64,000 bases of DNA from assembly GCA_004211785.1 (NCBI GenBank), contig SHBX01000005.1:1-64000 (forward strand), given 5' to 3'. Position numbers and translations under genes: made by a program. Numbering within the stretch: position 1 is the first letter of the stretch; every line of letters starts with the position of its first letter. Origin of the DNA: Winogradskyella sp. (GTDB taxonomy: Bacteria > Bacteroidota > Bacteroidia > Flavobacteriales > Flavobacteriaceae). Shown piece by piece: positions 18,699 to 28,140 of the stretch. The notes under the pieces were generated by a model. The model made no database searches, had not been told where the DNA came from, and saw nothing but the letters and a program-made list of their open reading frames with translations.

Positions 18699-19109
18699 AT
18701 GAAAATATTTAAGAACATAACCACAATTGCAGTTTTAGCACTAGTTGTTGTCGCATGTAAAAATAATGCTGATCCAGAAGTGAAAACTGTTGAAGTTGAG
18801 GTTAGTAAAAAAGATGTAAAACCTACATTAGACCCAAATGCTACTTATGCTAAGGTCGAGTTTAATATCAAAGGAATGACATGTGCTGTTGGATGTGCCA
18901 AAACTATTGAAAAGAAAATGGCAAAGATGGAAGGTGTGAAAATGGCTAAAGTAGATTTTGATAAAGAACTAGCCATGGTAGAATTTGATGAGGCTAAAGT
19001 GACTCCTAAGTCTTTAGAAGAAGCAGTTTCTAAGGTAAGTGAAATCTATGAAGTTAAAGAGATTAAAACTGTAGAGGAATTTTCAACAGATAAGAAGTCT
19101 GAAAAGTAA
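18699..19109 (+). CDS. lipoprotein with heavy-metal-associated (HMA) domain
   Basis: A 136-residue lipoprotein: signal sequence with a lipobox near LVVVACK, lipid-modified Cys about residue 20. An HMA/MerP-like ferredoxin fold occupies about 50-122 (VEFNIKGMTCAVGCAKTIEK through AVSKVSEIYEVKEI). The metal loop is GMTCAVGC, with three residues between cysteines rather than the usual two (GMTCxxC), a variant that still could bind copper or zinc. Being tethered in the periplasm it might deliver or sequester a metal. No metal ATPase is next to it; it is monocistronic with a terminator at 19129-19155. Confidence 0.85.
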   Translation: MKIFKNITTIAVLALVVVACKNNADPEVKTVEVEVSKKDVKPTLDPNATYAKVEFNIKGMTCAVGCAKTIEKKMAKMEGVKMAKVDFDKELAMVEFDEAKVTPKSLEEAVSKVSEIYEVKEIKTVEEFSTDKKSEK

Positions 19110-19128
19110 AAGTTTAATTAAATACATT

Positions 19129-19158
19129 AAAACGCTATCCTTTGGGTGGCGTTTTTTG
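19129..19158. terminator. bidirectional terminator
   Basis: RNA arms AAAACGCTATCC (19129-19140) and GGGTGGCGTTTT (19144-19155) pair along 12 positions with two G-U pairs; T-run follows. It sits between convergent genes. Confidence 0.75.
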
Positions 19159-19160
19159 TT

Positions 19161-19523
19161 TTATATAGCCTGAAAAAATACTAAGGCCAATAAAACACAA
19201 GCCAAAGGAAGAACAATTAATTTCCAAGATTGTAATTTTTGCTTTTTAGACTTTGCGTTCAACACATTTCTGCGTTTACCATTGTAGCGCATCCAATTTT
19301 TCATATAGATAAATAAAACGCACAATACAGTAAGTGTAATTGCTTTAGAAGCACTAATCTTACCAATGTTAAGCTGACTCGCAAAAGCAGCAAAGAAAGA
19401 CGCTAAAAGTCCATAAAAGGCTATTTCAACTAAAGAGATATAATGCAATGACATTGACATTGCTTTTTTACCCCATTTAGGTTTAGTAAGCTTTAGAAAA
19501 GAGATATAGAAGTAATCAAACAT
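19161..19523 (-). CDS. small membrane protein of unknown function
   Basis: A 120-residue protein from ATG at 19523. The longer frame from 19547 is rejected because its start would lie inside the terminator hairpin at 19537-19567. It has hydrophobic segments about 25-50, 55-75 and 95-118 and a very basic loop between the second and third (MRYNGKRRNVLNAKSKKQKLQ). The N-terminus MFDYFYISFLKLTKPKWG is typical of flavobacterial small membrane proteins near polysaccharide or nutrient loci. No function can be assigned. Confidence 0.7.
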   Translation of the reverse strand: MFDYFYISFLKLTKPKWGKKAMSMSLHYISLVEIAFYGLLASFFAAFASQLNIGKISASKAITLTVLCVLFIYMKNWMRYNGKRRNVLNAKSKKQKLQSWKLIVLPLACVLLALVFFQAI

Positions 19524-19536
19524 AGTTGTAAAAATA

Positions 19537-19567
19537 AAAAACCGCATCTACTAAAGATGCGGTTTTT
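19537..19567 (-). terminator. terminator of the TonB receptor-DUF5689 operon
   Basis: Perfect 13-base arms AAAAACCGCATCT (19537-19549) and AGATGCGGTTTTT (19555-19567) around a 5-base loop. It ends minus-strand transcription just after the stop of the lipoprotein gene at 19589. Confidence 0.85.
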
Positions 19568-19588
19568 GTATCATATTTTATAATACAC

Positions 19589-20989
19589 TTATTGTACACT
19601 GATTTTTACATCATCAATGTCAATAGTCATATTTTGGTTAGCAGTATCACTACCAGTATATCTAAATGCGATATAAGCATTTCCGGTTACTGCAGATAAA
19701 TCTATCTCACCTGAGTTAACAAAATTAAACCAGTTACCAGGATCAACAATATAACTCTTTGTAAAGTTCATAGATGTCCATGTAGCACTCAATACACCAG
19801 CTTCAGTACCATCAAAATCTGTAGAATATAAAACTTCCATTGGGTCATGACCAGAATCTGGAAAAGCATGTTGCATTTCGAAAGTAAGTACTTCTCCAGC
19901 TTGAGCATCCATATCAATACTTGGCGTAATTAACCAACCGATGTTAGAAGCATCACCAGAGCTAAATGCTGAAAATCTAGCAGTTCCGTTTCCACTAAAT
20001 ACATCTTCAGACCATAATCTAGATCCTGCTTCAGCAAAATTAATCCAACCAGGAGTATCAAAAGTAGTATTGTCAGTAGCTTCTTGGAAATCTGCACCAA
20101 ATACAGGGTCGCAACGTTGACCAGTCATATCAATAGTTTCTGGAGTGTTTACCACAACATTAAATTCGTCTCCAAAAAAGTTCTTCTGCAATACAGCAAC
20201 CATAGAACCTCTACCTTCAGGTAATGATAAGGCTTTAAAATCTGCAAAAGTACTAGTTGCAAAAACTGTAGATGTACCAGAAGTACAATCTTCTAAGGTA
20301 CGCTCACCATCAAACTGATCAAAACCTTCAGAAGCATAACTTAATGCAGTTGGTCCAACAGCTTGAGATTTTAAAAACTGAACATCATTTAATTGTATAA
20401 GTAAGTTTGTTTTATCATCAGTAAAATCAGCAACACCAATTTCTAAAGGGATCATTGTAGCAACTTCAGCAGATCTTTGGATAAAGTCGTTTTCAGATGG
20501 TGCTGGAATTTTACCAATACGATCTCCGTCTTTTGGGCCTATAGTTAATACACCATTAGAAATAGATGTAGATAATCCATTTACTTTTACAAATACTTTA
20601 CGACCAACTTCGTAACGTATAAATAACGGATTAACATCTACAAGTACACGGATACCATCAGTTGGATTTTCTGGGGTATTCTGAAGAATTATTTCTTCAA
20701 AATAGTTTCCACCTTCGTCTGATGACACAACATAACCAGTTACAAATTGGTCTGGAGCATCAGTTGGGTAAGTGTATATTGTATCGTCATCAGAATAATC
20801 TAATGTACTGTTACCTTGTTCTTGCGCTAACTGACCAACCACAGAACTAATTTCAATTGTTGAACCAGTTAATATAGGTTCAATAACCGTTGTGTCAGGA
20901 ATGCTAAAATCGTCGTCTTCTACACAGCTATTAAAAGCTACTAAACCTATAAGTAGAAGGATTAATTTATTAATTTTTAAAGTTTTCAT
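19589..20989 (-). CDS. DUF5689 / choice-of-anchor J surface lipoprotein
   Basis: A 466-residue lipoprotein with lipobox near GLVAFNSC (Cys about 22) followed by an acidic run (VEDDDFSIPD), a pattern linked to surface export of lipoproteins in Bacteroidota. Residues about 40-290 match the DUF5689 OB-like domain (FVTGYVVSSDEGGNYFEEII, LSTSISNGVLTIG). Residues about 300-466 form a jelly-roll domain of the choice-of-anchor/cleaved-adhesin type (GWINFAEAGSRLWSEDVF, DIDDVKISVQ). It follows its TonB receptor by 31 bases, so it probably acts with it as a surface substrate-binding partner. Confidence 0.88.
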   Translation of the reverse strand: MKTLKINKLILLLIGLVAFNSCVEDDDFSIPDTTVIEPILTGSTIEISSVVGQLAQEQGNSTLDYSDDDTIYTYPTDAPDQFVTGYVVSSDEGGNYFEEIILQNTPENPTDGIRVLVDVNPLFIRYEVGRKVFVKVNGLSTSISNGVLTIGPKDGDRIGKIPAPSENDFIQRSAEVATMIPLEIGVADFTDDKTNLLIQLNDVQFLKSQAVGPTALSYASEGFDQFDGERTLEDCTSGTSTVFATSTFADFKALSLPEGRGSMVAVLQKNFFGDEFNVVVNTPETIDMTGQRCDPVFGADFQEATDNTTFDTPGWINFAEAGSRLWSEDVFSGNGTARFSAFSSGDASNIGWLITPSIDMDAQAGEVLTFEMQHAFPDSGHDPMEVLYSTDFDGTEAGVLSATWTSMNFTKSYIVDPGNWFNFVNSGEIDLSAVTGNAYIAFRYTGSDTANQNMTIDIDDVKISVQ

Positions 20990-21020
20990 TTTGTTGTAAA
21001 TTTTATTTTTTCTTTTTCAA

Positions 21021-23882
21021 TTAAAATCTTACGTAAACATTTAAGTAATACGTTGTACCGTTACCAAAGAAGTAACGCGAACCAAAAATAGGACCGTTAT
21101 CTCTTGCTTTATCTTCTCTTATACGTCTAAAGTTAGCTAATCTAGATTGCTCAAAACCACCGGTTCTATAATCTTGATTAAATACGTTATTTATAGTCGC
21201 GAAGAAACCAATAAAATAATCATCTACTCTCCACGATTTACCTCCAATAATATTTACTAACATATAATCGTCAAATTGTTCTTGCTTTAATAATTCTTTA
21301 CCAAGAACGGGATCGTAATCGTTAAATGTATTACCATCGAAATCTGAAGTAAAGTTAGCAGATCTTGCTAAATTACTAACATCGATATATGCATTAGAAA
21401 AGAAGTTACTTGTTACGCCTATATTCCAAAAATCAGGATCTCTATACTCAAAACCTAATTGGAAAGCACGTTCTGGACCACCAGCAACATGAACATCTTT
21501 AAGGTTAGTTGTACCATCACCGAAAGTTAAAGGACCATTAATGTCTACACTAGTCAAGTATAAGTTTGGATTATTCTGAAACGTATACTGACCAACTGAA
21601 GCAGCACCCTTAAGTTTAATGGTAGGCGTTACTTGAGCTTCAATACCAATCTCAACGCCTACATGACGTCTCTCGACATTAGTTAATATTTCTTGAACAA
21701 AAGCATCTCCGTTATCTACACCTAATCCAGCTAAGTCTTCTGTAAAATAGAAACCGATATCTGTTCCGTTTTTAAATCCTGAATAAAAACCAGTAACTCT
21801 AGCTTTTAGTATAGGAGAACGATAAATGTAACTTACATCTACAGATTGAATATCTTCACTCTCTAAACCAATAACTTTAGCATTGGTTTGTCTAGCATTG
21901 CTAAAAGAACTTCTAATGCCAGGAGCTTTACTAAACATACTTGCATTAACATCTACTAAATGTTTACCTGTAATCTTATAAGTAAATCCGGCTTTAACAC
22001 CATAGTTAGTGAAATCTAACTCGTCACTTTTTCCAAAAGAACCGTCATTTCCACCACCTTGAAAATTACCATTTTCGTAAAGACCATTTCTTTGGTAAGA
22101 TGTTTTAGAGATATTTCCGCCTAAATAAAAATCTATTTTATTGTATTTGAATTGTGCTTGCGCAAAAGCACTTGCGACTTCTGCATCAATCTCATAGTTA
22201 TACTTGTAACGGTCACCTTCTCCAACAATACGATTTGGGTTGCGTAAATCACTTTGTGCAACTTCTTCTAGTGTCGCGCCAGCAGTATTTGGTGTTTCTT
22301 CAGCAAAGAAATCTACATCTAAATAACCAGTACCGCCTAACAAATCTTCAATGCGAGCATAATTTTCGCTTTTTAAGTTTCTGTAATTTACAGCTGCATT
22401 TAAACGAATGTTTTCAGCTAAGTCAGCATCTAAAATTGTATTGAAGCTTAACTGCTTGTCCTCTATAACATCAGCTTGTATAGCATAAAGCGCATTACCT
22501 CCTTGATTAAGTAATGTAGCATTGGCTTCGTATAACTGATTCCAGTTAAGTTGTCCGTCATTGACAAAAGCCTCTTGAGCTATAAATGCGTTTTGAAAAT
22601 CAAAAGCTGTTGGGTTTGGGTCTTGTAAAAAGAAACTTGGTAAGTTTTGATAATATTCTGGAGTAGGGTTTCGAGCACCACCAAGATATGAGCTTTCGCC
22701 TCCAATAGTTACTAGTCTTGTTCCTCCATTATCTATGCGCGTATTTGCGATTTCACCAAATTGGTAAGCCACGTTTGTATTTAAACGGACTTTATCTGAG
22801 ATATCCCAAAAGTGGTTAAGCATTAAAATAGGCTCTTCAATCTCTCTAATTCTAGAGTTACGTTGTTCTCCGTTTAACTCACCCCAAAAAGGGTTATAAG
22901 TTCTTCCTTTTAGTCTATTTACTTCATCAGTTACAGCAGTAGAACGACCACGTCTGTTTTGTGCATAAATCCCAGTGAAGTTAATACTGTGTTTGTCGTT
23001 GATACGTTTTTCAACTGCAGCAAAAAATGAATTAGAATCGTAAAGCGTTCCATCTATAAAACCTTCGTCTCCGAAACGTCTAGATGCTAAAACAGAATAA
23101 GACCATCCGTTTTTTACTAAACCAGAACTATAGCTAGCCATAACTCTACCTGTATAACTTCTATTAGCAGAAGCATAAGAGATACGACCACCTTTTCTGT
23201 ATTGAGAGGCACGCATTACAATATTATTTGTACCTGCAAGATCACCAAAGTTGTAATCATTTGCAGACATACCCATTGTAAATTCTTGGTTGCGTTGTAC
23301 ATCATTTAAGCCACCCCAGTTTCCCCATTGTGGACGACCGTTAAATTGCTTATTCATTTCAATACCATTGATAAGTACTTTACCATTAGCATTGTCTAAA
23401 CCTCTTGGTCTAAAGAATGTTGCACTAAAATCAAAGGCTGCAGCACTTAAAAATACATCTCTAGAAGCTTGTAAAAGCCCAGAAATGTTATCCGTAAGAC
23501 CATCGTCTTCACTATTTAAGTTATCATCTGAAATAGAAATGGTGTACAAATCTTTTTTGTCAGTAGGGTCGTAATCTAAGGTCATTCCTGTTATATCAAC
23601 AGTTTGGCCTTCATTTACAACAATAGGATAACGCTTAGTCTCATAACCTATTTTTTCAATTTTAAGTACTTGCTCACCAAGAGGCACGTTAGTCGTAAAG
23701 CTAAACTCACCTTTCGCATCAGTAGTTATGCTTAATTCTGTACCTTCTATAGTTACAGTTACATCAGGAATAGGCTCTCCTGTTGTTCCGTCCAAAACGC
23801 TACCTTTTACAAGTGTTTGCTGGGCAAAACTTGTAAGCGAAAAAGCGATTCCAAACAGAAATAGTAAAAAACTTTTTTTCAT
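21021..23882 (-). CDS. TonB-dependent outer-membrane receptor
   Basis: A 953-residue receptor with a signal peptide (about 1-20, ending TSFAQ). Residues about 22-108 are a CarboxypepD_reg-like domain (VKGSVLDGTTGEPIPDVTVT), then the plug (about 120-240, with GLLQASRDVF and VLINGIEMNKQFNGRP), and a 22-strand barrel to the C-terminal YYLNVYVRF. It imports a large substrate across the outer membrane using TonB energy; the substrate is not shown by sequence. The paired lipoprotein and the divergent secreted EEP-fold enzyme suggest nucleic-acid or phosphoester scavenging, an inference. Confidence 0.93.
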   Translation of the reverse strand: MKKSFLLFLFGIAFSLTSFAQQTLVKGSVLDGTTGEPIPDVTVTIEGTELSITTDAKGEFSFTTNVPLGEQVLKIEKIGYETKRYPIVVNEGQTVDITGMTLDYDPTDKKDLYTISISDDNLNSEDDGLTDNISGLLQASRDVFLSAAAFDFSATFFRPRGLDNANGKVLINGIEMNKQFNGRPQWGNWGGLNDVQRNQEFTMGMSANDYNFGDLAGTNNIVMRASQYRKGGRISYASANRSYTGRVMASYSSGLVKNGWSYSVLASRRFGDEGFIDGTLYDSNSFFAAVEKRINDKHSINFTGIYAQNRRGRSTAVTDEVNRLKGRTYNPFWGELNGEQRNSRIREIEEPILMLNHFWDISDKVRLNTNVAYQFGEIANTRIDNGGTRLVTIGGESSYLGGARNPTPEYYQNLPSFFLQDPNPTAFDFQNAFIAQEAFVNDGQLNWNQLYEANATLLNQGGNALYAIQADVIEDKQLSFNTILDADLAENIRLNAAVNYRNLKSENYARIEDLLGGTGYLDVDFFAEETPNTAGATLEEVAQSDLRNPNRIVGEGDRYKYNYEIDAEVASAFAQAQFKYNKIDFYLGGNISKTSYQRNGLYENGNFQGGGNDGSFGKSDELDFTNYGVKAGFTYKITGKHLVDVNASMFSKAPGIRSSFSNARQTNAKVIGLESEDIQSVDVSYIYRSPILKARVTGFYSGFKNGTDIGFYFTEDLAGLGVDNGDAFVQEILTNVERRHVGVEIGIEAQVTPTIKLKGAASVGQYTFQNNPNLYLTSVDINGPLTFGDGTTNLKDVHVAGGPERAFQLGFEYRDPDFWNIGVTSNFFSNAYIDVSNLARSANFTSDFDGNTFNDYDPVLGKELLKQEQFDDYMLVNIIGGKSWRVDDYFIGFFATINNVFNQDYRTGGFEQSRLANFRRIREDKARDNGPIFGSRYFFGNGTTYYLNVYVRF

Positions 23883-23938
23883 GCTTAATTTAATATTGAT
23901 TTAATTTAAGATGCCCTTAACAATTTTTTAAAGGCGCA

Positions 23939-23974
23939 CAAAGGTACATTATTTCTAAGAATTACATACTTTTG
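23939..23974. promoter_or_regulatory. divergent promoter pair, TonB operon and EEP gene
   Basis: Minus strand TACCTTTG (23946-23939) serves the TonB receptor; plus strand TACTTTTG (23967-23974) serves the EEP gene at 24019. Both match TAnnTTTG exactly and are 20 bases apart, so the two promoters overlap and could be co-regulated. Confidence 0.55.
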
Positions 23975-24018
23975 GCATCTAAATTGCTATAAGCTTTACA
24001 ATTAGATAATATAAACAG

Positions 24019-25080
24019 ATGAGACCAATAAAATTACTGTTAGTTTTACTTACATTTTCGTTAACATTTAGTGCGACTGCACAAAAAGAAAAACGTTTTA
24101 AAATCCATACTATTGCGTTCTATAATTTAGAAAATCTCTTTGATACTATTAATGACCCATTAAAGTACGATGAAGCCAGTCCAATGATGGAAATGGCAGC
24201 TTCTAATAGAGGCGAAGTTTACAAAAAGAAAGTAAAAGGCATGGCACGTGTTATAGCAGATATTGGGCGTGACCAAAGTAAAAATTCACCTGCAATTATT
24301 GGTGTATGTGAAATCGAAAACCGTAAGGTTTTAGAAGATGTTGTTAATGACCCATTATTATTAGGCAAAGATTATGGTATTATTCATATTGATGGTCCGG
24401 ATGCTAGAAGTATTGATGTTGCATTATTATATCAAAAAGCATTATTTCAGCCCATGACTACAAGTTCTCATGAGCTAAAAATTTACGATGATAAAACGCG
24501 TAAAAGAAAATATACTCGTGACCAATTATTAGTCTCAGGAAAATTAGATGGAGATTTAATTCATCTTATTGTTAACCACTGGCCATCACGTAGTGGTGGA
24601 GAAGCACGAAGCAGACCTAAGCGTGTTGCAGCAGCAAAAGTGAACAAACGTATTATAGATTCTCTTCAATCTAACGACCCTTACGCAAAGATTTTTACAA
24701 TGGGTGATCTTAATGATGACCCTACAAATGAGAGTGTAAAAAAAGTACTAAAAGCAAAAGCTAAAAAGAAAAGCGTAGGATTAAAAGGTATATACAATCC
24801 TTTTGAAAGCATGTTTAAAGACAAAGGCTACGGTACAACAGCGTATCGTGATGCATGGAGTTTATTTGACCAAATTATGGTAACTAAACCCTTGCTAGAA
24901 AAAGATTACAACTCTTTTAGATTTTATAAAGCGGGCATTTATAACAAGCAATATTTAACTAATAAACGCGGAAGATATAAAGGCTATCCTTTTAGAAGTT
25001 TTGCTAATGGTAACTATACAGGTGGATTTAGCGATCACTTCCCTGTTTATGTATACGTCATAAAAGAAGTAGAAGAATAG
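24019..25080 (+). CDS. secreted endonuclease/exonuclease/phosphatase-fold enzyme
   Basis: A 353-residue exported enzyme (signal peptide about 1-22, ending SATAQ). It carries the EEP motif series: AFYNLENLFDT (metal Asn), GVCEIENRKVLED (metal Glu), NHWPSRSGG (His), MGDLNDDPTNES (catalytic Asp and Asn) and GGFSDHFPVYVYV (catalytic His). All key residues are present, so hydrolysis of a phosphodiester is expected. The substrate could be extracellular DNA, RNA or another phosphodiester. It is divergent from the TonB-DUF5689 operon, with overlapping promoters, which points to a shared uptake task. Confidence 0.9.
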   Translation: MRPIKLLLVLLTFSLTFSATAQKEKRFKIHTIAFYNLENLFDTINDPLKYDEASPMMEMAASNRGEVYKKKVKGMARVIADIGRDQSKNSPAIIGVCEIENRKVLEDVVNDPLLLGKDYGIIHIDGPDARSIDVALLYQKALFQPMTTSSHELKIYDDKTRKRKYTRDQLLVSGKLDGDLIHLIVNHWPSRSGGEARSRPKRVAAAKVNKRIIDSLQSNDPYAKIFTMGDLNDDPTNESVKKVLKAKAKKKSVGLKGIYNPFESMFKDKGYGTTAYRDAWSLFDQIMVTKPLLEKDYNSFRFYKAGIYNKQYLTNKRGRYKGYPFRSFANGNYTGGFSDHFPVYVYVIKEVEE

Positions 25081-25101
25081 AAATTCTATAACTGAAAAAT
25101 A

Positions 25102-25135
25102 AAAAAAGGCTTCAAAATTAATTGAAGCCTTTTTT
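25102..25135. terminator. bidirectional terminator
   Basis: Perfect 14-base arms AAAAAAGGCTTCAA (25102-25115) and TTGAAGCCTTTTTT (25122-25135) with a 6-base loop, between convergent genes. Confidence 0.85.
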
Positions 25136-25146
25136 ATTGATGTTTT

Positions 25147-25584
25147 TTAAAACCAAAGATTCCATGGGATTTTGGCTAAAACTAATATTAAAGCAAGCGT
25201 ATAAAATATAGCAAGCATCTTAAATTTGGGTTTAGACACTAATTTCTTTTTATGTTTAGAATACCCTATGGTTACTAAAGCAACAGCTATAATCATTGTT
25301 ATTGGATGCTCAACAATAAGATTTCTGAGTGCCGAATTTTTCATGACTTCTCCCATGCCTCCAACTTCGCTTATGGTTGAAAAGTAATCTTTCAAGAAAA
25401 ATAAGATAATACCTATTAGCAACTGAATGTGCATTGCAATTAATGCAAAAAGAGAGATTCTAAAATCTTTGGCATCAAACTCTTTATCTCCAAAGAACTT
25501 AAAAAGTGCATTAAATGTGGCTAACACTAAAACTAAAAGTACCAAATAAGCCCAATAAGAGTGTATAAACTGAACAACTTCCAT
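25147..25584 (-). CDS. four-helix integral membrane protein
   Basis: A 145-residue protein from ATG at 25584 (MEVVQFIHSYWAYLVLL). A TTG nine codons upstream overlaps the likely -7 box (TATTTTTG, 25616-25609) and is rejected. Four hydrophobic helices are visible: about 9-27, 43-65, 85-104 and 120-140, with histidines in HSYWAY, MHIQLL and EHPITM that might suit heme but are unproven. Flavobacterial homologues are, as I recall, variously labelled cytochrome B or even L27; neither name is supported here. It is the last minus-strand gene after pbpC, 54 bases away. Confidence 0.75.
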   Translation of the reverse strand: MEVVQFIHSYWAYLVLLVLVLATFNALFKFFGDKEFDAKDFRISLFALIAMHIQLLIGIILFFLKDYFSTISEVGGMGEVMKNSALRNLIVEHPITMIIAVALVTIGYSKHKKKLVSKPKFKMLAIFYTLALILVLAKIPWNLWF

Positions 25585-25638
25585 AAGTGTGTGTATTAAA
25601 TTTGTGAACAAAAATACGCATTAGATGCATATAAGTAA

Positions 25639-27996
25639 TTATTCAGAAATAGTTATTTTGTGTTTCAACTCATTTCCAAGTGCATCAACAACAGTAATCA
25701 TATGTTCGCCAGGTTGAGGTAAAATAGCCATGTCATGGATGTCTTTTGTCGCTCCAACATATCTAGCATCAATGTACCAGAAGAGTTCTATTTCTGGTTT
25801 AGAGTGCGCAACTTTTATGACTAAATCGTTCGTCTTCCCATCAAAATTTTTAGGTAAAAAAATAGTGCTTTGTTGACTAGGGTAGATAAATTCCATCTTA
25901 ACCGAAGAAGATTTTACACAATCATTTCTATAAGGTGGAAGCGCTGCATAAAACGGGTTTTTAGATTTGTAATAATACGCTTGCAAAGGCGGAAGCGAAA
26001 ACCAAGATTGGCTTTTAATATTCGAAATATCTTCACAAGAAGAATTAACTTGATAATGACCTGAAGCATCCAAATGCACTAATTTATGAAATGGACAAGG
26101 CTCAGTTTTTTGCCCACTAAGTTGAATGAATTCTGTGGAAACATCATCACAAACTGATGATGCGCGATAACCACTTTTTTTGCAAATATCGACTTCAAGC
26201 ATTTCGTCAAAGGGTTTGGCAAACCATTCGCTTTTTGGTAATAAACCAAAAGTATCAAACAGAATTGGCGCGGCAGTCTGCACACCAACTAAACCTGGTC
26301 TACCTTCGCCGTCAGCATTACCAACCCAAACACCAACGACGTAATCTGGGGTAGTGCCTATTGCCCATGCATCCCTAAACCCAAAACTTGTTCCAGTTTT
26401 CCATGCAATTTCTTTAGAAGAATCGTAAAATTCCCAACTATCATCTTGTTCTGGTCTGTTAACTTGTTTCATGCTCTCAAAAGTGAGATAAGTCGAAGCT
26501 GCATCAAAAATGATTCTTTCTTGAGAAAGTTTTCCGAAATCAACTAATTGAGTATTACTAATTATAGGTTCACAGAATTCCTTGGTGTAATACTGACTAG
26601 AATTTTCATTAAAATGATTTAATGTTGAAGACATCGCCGCATAACTTTTACATAAGTCCCAGAGATTGCTTTCAGCACCGCCTAAAACGAGCGATAAACC
26701 ATAATGATTAGCATTATATTTTAAATCCTTAAGCTCTAGTTGTTTCAAATATTGATAAAAACGATCCAGCCCAAAATCTTGAAGCATTCTCACTGCTGGA
26801 ACATTCAATGAGCGCGATAAAGCCTTTTTAGCTGAAACAACACCATCATATTCTTTATTGAAATTTTCAGGTTGATAACTCCCAAATTGTGTTGGTACAT
26901 CAGGTACTAAAGTGTTTGGTAATAAGTCACCTGCATCAAGCATTGATGCATACAGAAAAGGTTTTAAAATACTACCTGTACTTCGAGGTTTGTCAATAAT
27001 ATCTACAGATTTTTGATGTGCTTTGTCCGTTGGCGAATTGCCTATGTAGGTTAATACTTTTCTAGTTTTTACATCTAAAACTAAAACCGAAATATTGTAA
27101 ATCTCATTTTGTTTTAGCTGATTATAATGCTGTTTTACTATAGTGTTAGCTTGCTCTTGTAATGCAATATCTAATGTTGTTTTTATCCGTTTACCTTTTT
27201 GATTTTTGGCTATTTTTTGAAGTAAATGTGGTGCAATTTGAGGTAATGGATAAGGCTTTTGCGGTAAGCCTTCAGAAATAGACAATTGATATGTCAGTTT
27301 ATCAATTGTACCATTTTCAAATAATTTTTTGAGTAACCGATTACGTTTTTTAAGTAACCGTTCTTGATTTTTTCCAGGATATATAAGACTAGGCGCATTT
27401 GGTAAAACTGCTAACGTTGCACTTTCAGCCCAAGACAAATCCGAAGCATTTCTGTTGAAGTAACGCCAAGAAGCGGCATCAAGACCGACAACATTTCCGC
27501 CAAAAGGAGCATGACTGACATATAGGTTTAGTATGTCTTCTTTGGAGTGTCTAAACTCTAATCGAGTCGCTAAAACCAATTCTTTCAACTTTTCAGAATA
27601 CGTCCGTTTTTGGCCTTTTCGAGATAAGCGAATGACTTGTTGGGTAATGGTACTTCCACCGCGTTTCACCTTGCCAGAACTAATATTCTGTTTTAAAGCT
27701 TTAAAAATTGAAATAGGATTAAACCCAGGATGTTTGTAGAAATAATCGTCTTCAAACTGAAGAATACAGGTTTTAAATTTCTCCGGAATACTATCAGTTT
27801 TTGGGAATCGCCATTGACCATCATCAGCAATTAAAGCACCTATTAATTCATCAGAGCTACTTGTAATTACTGTTGCAGTTGCGTCTTTAAAGAGTTGTTT
27901 TGGTAAACAGAAATAATAGGCAATCAATAAAATGAGCACAGTTATGCTCTTAATTTTATTACGTTTTATGTAGCCTATAATTCTGTTCATTCTCAT
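25639..27996 (-). CDS. pbpC: penicillin-binding protein 1C
   Basis: A 785-residue bifunctional peptidoglycan synthase. After a transmembrane anchor (about 15-30) comes the GT51 glycosyltransferase, with catalytic Glu82 in FEDDYFYKHPG and RGGSTITQQ at 112-120. The transpeptidase has SxxK at Ser342-Lys345 (STGSILKPF), SxN at 396-398 and KTGT at 533-536, so both activities look intact. The last 80 residues form the beta-sandwich tail typical of PBP1C. In many bacteria pbpC is adjacent to an alpha-2-macroglobulin gene; here that gene lies upstream on the same strand but three genes away. Confidence 0.95.
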   Translation of the reverse strand: MRMNRIIGYIKRNKIKSITVLILLIAYYFCLPKQLFKDATATVITSSSDELIGALIADDGQWRFPKTDSIPEKFKTCILQFEDDYFYKHPGFNPISIFKALKQNISSGKVKRGGSTITQQVIRLSRKGQKRTYSEKLKELVLATRLEFRHSKEDILNLYVSHAPFGGNVVGLDAASWRYFNRNASDLSWAESATLAVLPNAPSLIYPGKNQERLLKKRNRLLKKLFENGTIDKLTYQLSISEGLPQKPYPLPQIAPHLLQKIAKNQKGKRIKTTLDIALQEQANTIVKQHYNQLKQNEIYNISVLVLDVKTRKVLTYIGNSPTDKAHQKSVDIIDKPRSTGSILKPFLYASMLDAGDLLPNTLVPDVPTQFGSYQPENFNKEYDGVVSAKKALSRSLNVPAVRMLQDFGLDRFYQYLKQLELKDLKYNANHYGLSLVLGGAESNLWDLCKSYAAMSSTLNHFNENSSQYYTKEFCEPIISNTQLVDFGKLSQERIIFDAASTYLTFESMKQVNRPEQDDSWEFYDSSKEIAWKTGTSFGFRDAWAIGTTPDYVVGVWVGNADGEGRPGLVGVQTAAPILFDTFGLLPKSEWFAKPFDEMLEVDICKKSGYRASSVCDDVSTEFIQLSGQKTEPCPFHKLVHLDASGHYQVNSSCEDISNIKSQSWFSLPPLQAYYYKSKNPFYAALPPYRNDCVKSSSVKMEFIYPSQQSTIFLPKNFDGKTNDLVIKVAHSKPEIELFWYIDARYVGATKDIHDMAILPQPGEHMITVVDALGNELKHKITISE

Positions 27997-28038
27997 TCTA
28001 GAACCAATCCGTCTTCAAACTAAATAAGTTTGAATCCA

Positions 28039-28059
28039 CCTTTCCTTTTAAAGGAAAGG
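28039..28059. repeat. purine/pyrimidine palindrome, copy 1
   Basis: Arms CCTTTCCTTT and AAAGGAAAGG around a single T, in the gap between pbpC and the DUF559 gene. It has flanks CCACC- and -AGT that recur in the other copies. Confidence 0.7.
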
Positions 28060-28118
28060 AGTTCTTTCTATGTATGTTTAGTTATTCAATTTTCGTATTA
28101 AGTATAATGTTATAGATT

Positions 28119-28138
28119 CTCCTCCTTTTAAGGAGGAG
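28119..28138. repeat. purine/pyrimidine palindrome, copy 2
   Basis: Arms CTCCTCCTT and AAGGAGGAG around TT. It is 60 bases from copy 1 and is followed directly by the hairpin 28141-28165. Confidence 0.7.
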
Positions 28139-28140
28139 TA

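Noticed and set aside
21021..23882. Assignment of the TonB receptor as SusC of a polysaccharide locus
   Set aside because: No SusD-type partner or carbohydrate enzymes nearby; the partner is a DUF5689 lipoprotein.
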